A stretch of DNA of 5,750 bases from Clostridiales bacterium (GTDB lineage Bacteria; Bacillota; Clostridia; UBA8921): positions 1 through 5,750 of the forward strand of contig DOHE01000317.1 in NCBI GenBank assembly GCA_003535395.1, in the 5' to 3' direction. This document shows, one piece after another, positions 5,499 through 5,750 of this stretch. The notes beneath the pieces are model-generated. The model saw nothing but the letters and a program-made list of their open reading frames with translations. It was not told the origin of the DNA and did not search any database. Position numbers and translations under genes: made by a program. Positions within the stretch are counted from its first letter, which is position 1. Every line of letters starts with the position of its first letter.

Positions 5499-5526
5499 AC
5501 ACATCCATTTCTTTTGCCATATGATA
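5499..5526 (+). promoter_or_regulatory. Sigma-K-like promoter upstream of the 36-residue membrane peptide
   Basis: The box CATATGATA (5518-5526) fits the B. subtilis sigma-K -10 consensus CATAnnnTA exactly. An AC dinucleotide at 5499-5500 lies 17 bp upstream, as in the classical AC-N17-CATAnnnTA description. Transcription would begin about 25 bp before the gene start at 5560. The -35 element carries little information (the region is ACACAC-rich), so the support rests mostly on the -10 box and the sporulation context. The same 100-bp gap must also hold the promoter of the mltG operon on the minus strand, for which I see no convincing boxes. Confidence 0.45.
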
Positions 5527-5559
5527 TACCAAGATCACGAAACACGGAGGAACGGATCC

Positions 5560-5670
5560 ATGCTTTTTGGGAACCTGGGCTGCAACAATGATATTCTCTG
5601 GATCATAATCATCCTGGTTGTTTTATTCCTTCTGTTCTGGAATGACCAACCCTGTGGCTGCAAGAACTGA
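5560..5670 (+). CDS. Small single-pass membrane peptide, possible sporulation (YjcZ-like) protein
   Basis: This gene encodes 36 residues starting at the ATG at 5560, with GGAGG at 5546-5550 and 9-nt spacing; the frame extends further upstream but this site fixes the start. The layout is a short N-terminus with GCNND (7-11), a very hydrophobic helix at about 12-27 (ILWIIIILVVLFLLFW), then a polar Cys-containing tail (NDQPCGCKN). This resembles the many tiny Gly/Cys/Asn-flanked hydrophobic proteins of spore formers, such as the YjcZ family and similar short clostridial proteins, some of which are spore-associated. The sequence is too short for a firm family call. A sigma-K-like promoter lies upstream and a strong hairpin terminator starts 12 bp after the stop, so it appears to be monocistronic. 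It is divergent from mltG. The three cysteines (Cys8, Cys32, Cys34) may form disulfides. Function is unknown. Confidence 0.7.
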   Translation: MLFGNLGCNNDILWIIIILVVLFLLFWNDQPCGCKN

Positions 5671-5682
5671 TCTTCCTGACTT

Positions 5683-5730
5683 CCGGCGGCGGCATGCGAT
5701 GCTGCCGCCGGTTCAATCTGTTTCGTTCTT
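5683..5730 (+). terminator. Rho-independent terminator after the small membrane peptide gene
   Basis: CCGGCGGCGGCAT (5683-5695) pairs with ATGCTGCCGCCGG (5699-5711) over 13 pairs with a single G-U wobble and a 3-nt loop. It is followed by the T-rich but interrupted stretch 5712-5730. It begins 12 bp after the stop at 5670. It may also stop transcription arriving from the right on the minus strand. The last 20 bases of the window show nothing identifiable. Confidence 0.7.
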
Positions 5731-5750
5731 ATCTGTACTATAGGACATGA

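Noticed and set aside
5460..5504. Longer MltG N-terminus starting at 5504
   Set aside because: The extra residues cover the GGGGAGGAAAGGA ribosome binding region and are not MltG-like; the start at 5459 or 5456 fits better.
5713..5750. C-terminal end of a minus-strand gene entering from the right (last residues ...YSTDKNETD, then stop)
   Set aside because: Only 12 codons are visible, with no recognisable motif; the open frame could be chance, although the adjacent hairpin would suit it as a terminator.

Overview
The window looks like a core chromosomal segment of an endospore-forming, low-to-mid GC Firmicute of the class Clostridia, probably Lachnospiraceae-like. The evidence is a pro-sigma-K gene, a Coat F-type spore coat gene with a small partner, strong GGAGG-type ribosome binding sites, and MltG and U32 proteins of clostridial character. 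I see no phage, insertion sequence, CRISPR array, tRNA or rRNA.

Layout from left to right. Positions 1-296 (minus) hold the first 98 codons of sigK, whose C-terminal part lies beyond the left edge. Positions 297-492 are a divergent intergenic region with a 26-bp near-perfect dyad and a weak sigK promoter candidate. Positions 493-1073 (plus) are two overlapping small genes (TAATG junction): a 72-residue unnamed helical protein and a 120-residue Coat F-like protein. Positions 1074-1234 lie between convergent genes and contain a 36-bp imperfect tandem duplication that runs into a perfect 15-bp-stem hairpin. Positions 1235-5459 (minus) are a likely three-gene operon, transcribed mltG, then a U32/TrhP-like gene, then a class B penicillin-binding protein, with gaps of 62 and 50 bp. 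On the opposite strand, positions 5560-5670 encode a 36-residue single-pass membrane peptide with a good ribosome binding site, a sigma-K-like promoter upstream and a GC-rich terminator downstream.

How the genes fit together. MltG (glycan strand cleavage at the membrane) and the PBP (peptide cross-linking) are both peptidoglycan enzymes. The U32 protein is probably a tRNA uridine hydroxylation factor that travels with mltG, as in Bacillus subtilis (yrrL-yrrM-yrrN-yrrO). The flanking genes sigK, the coat pair and the small membrane peptide all point to late mother-cell sporulation, so the PBP may serve spore cortex or engulfment-related wall synthesis. That role is inferred from neighbours, not shown by the sequence.

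I found no clear new multi-gene system. The most unusual points are local: a 13-residue tandem expansion inside the U32 protein built from a native family motif, a proline-rich tail on MltG whose DNA forms a G-quadruplex motif, a Thr in place of Ser in the PBP's SxN motif, the tandem-repeat hairpin at 1081-1170, and the small sporulation-type membrane peptide.
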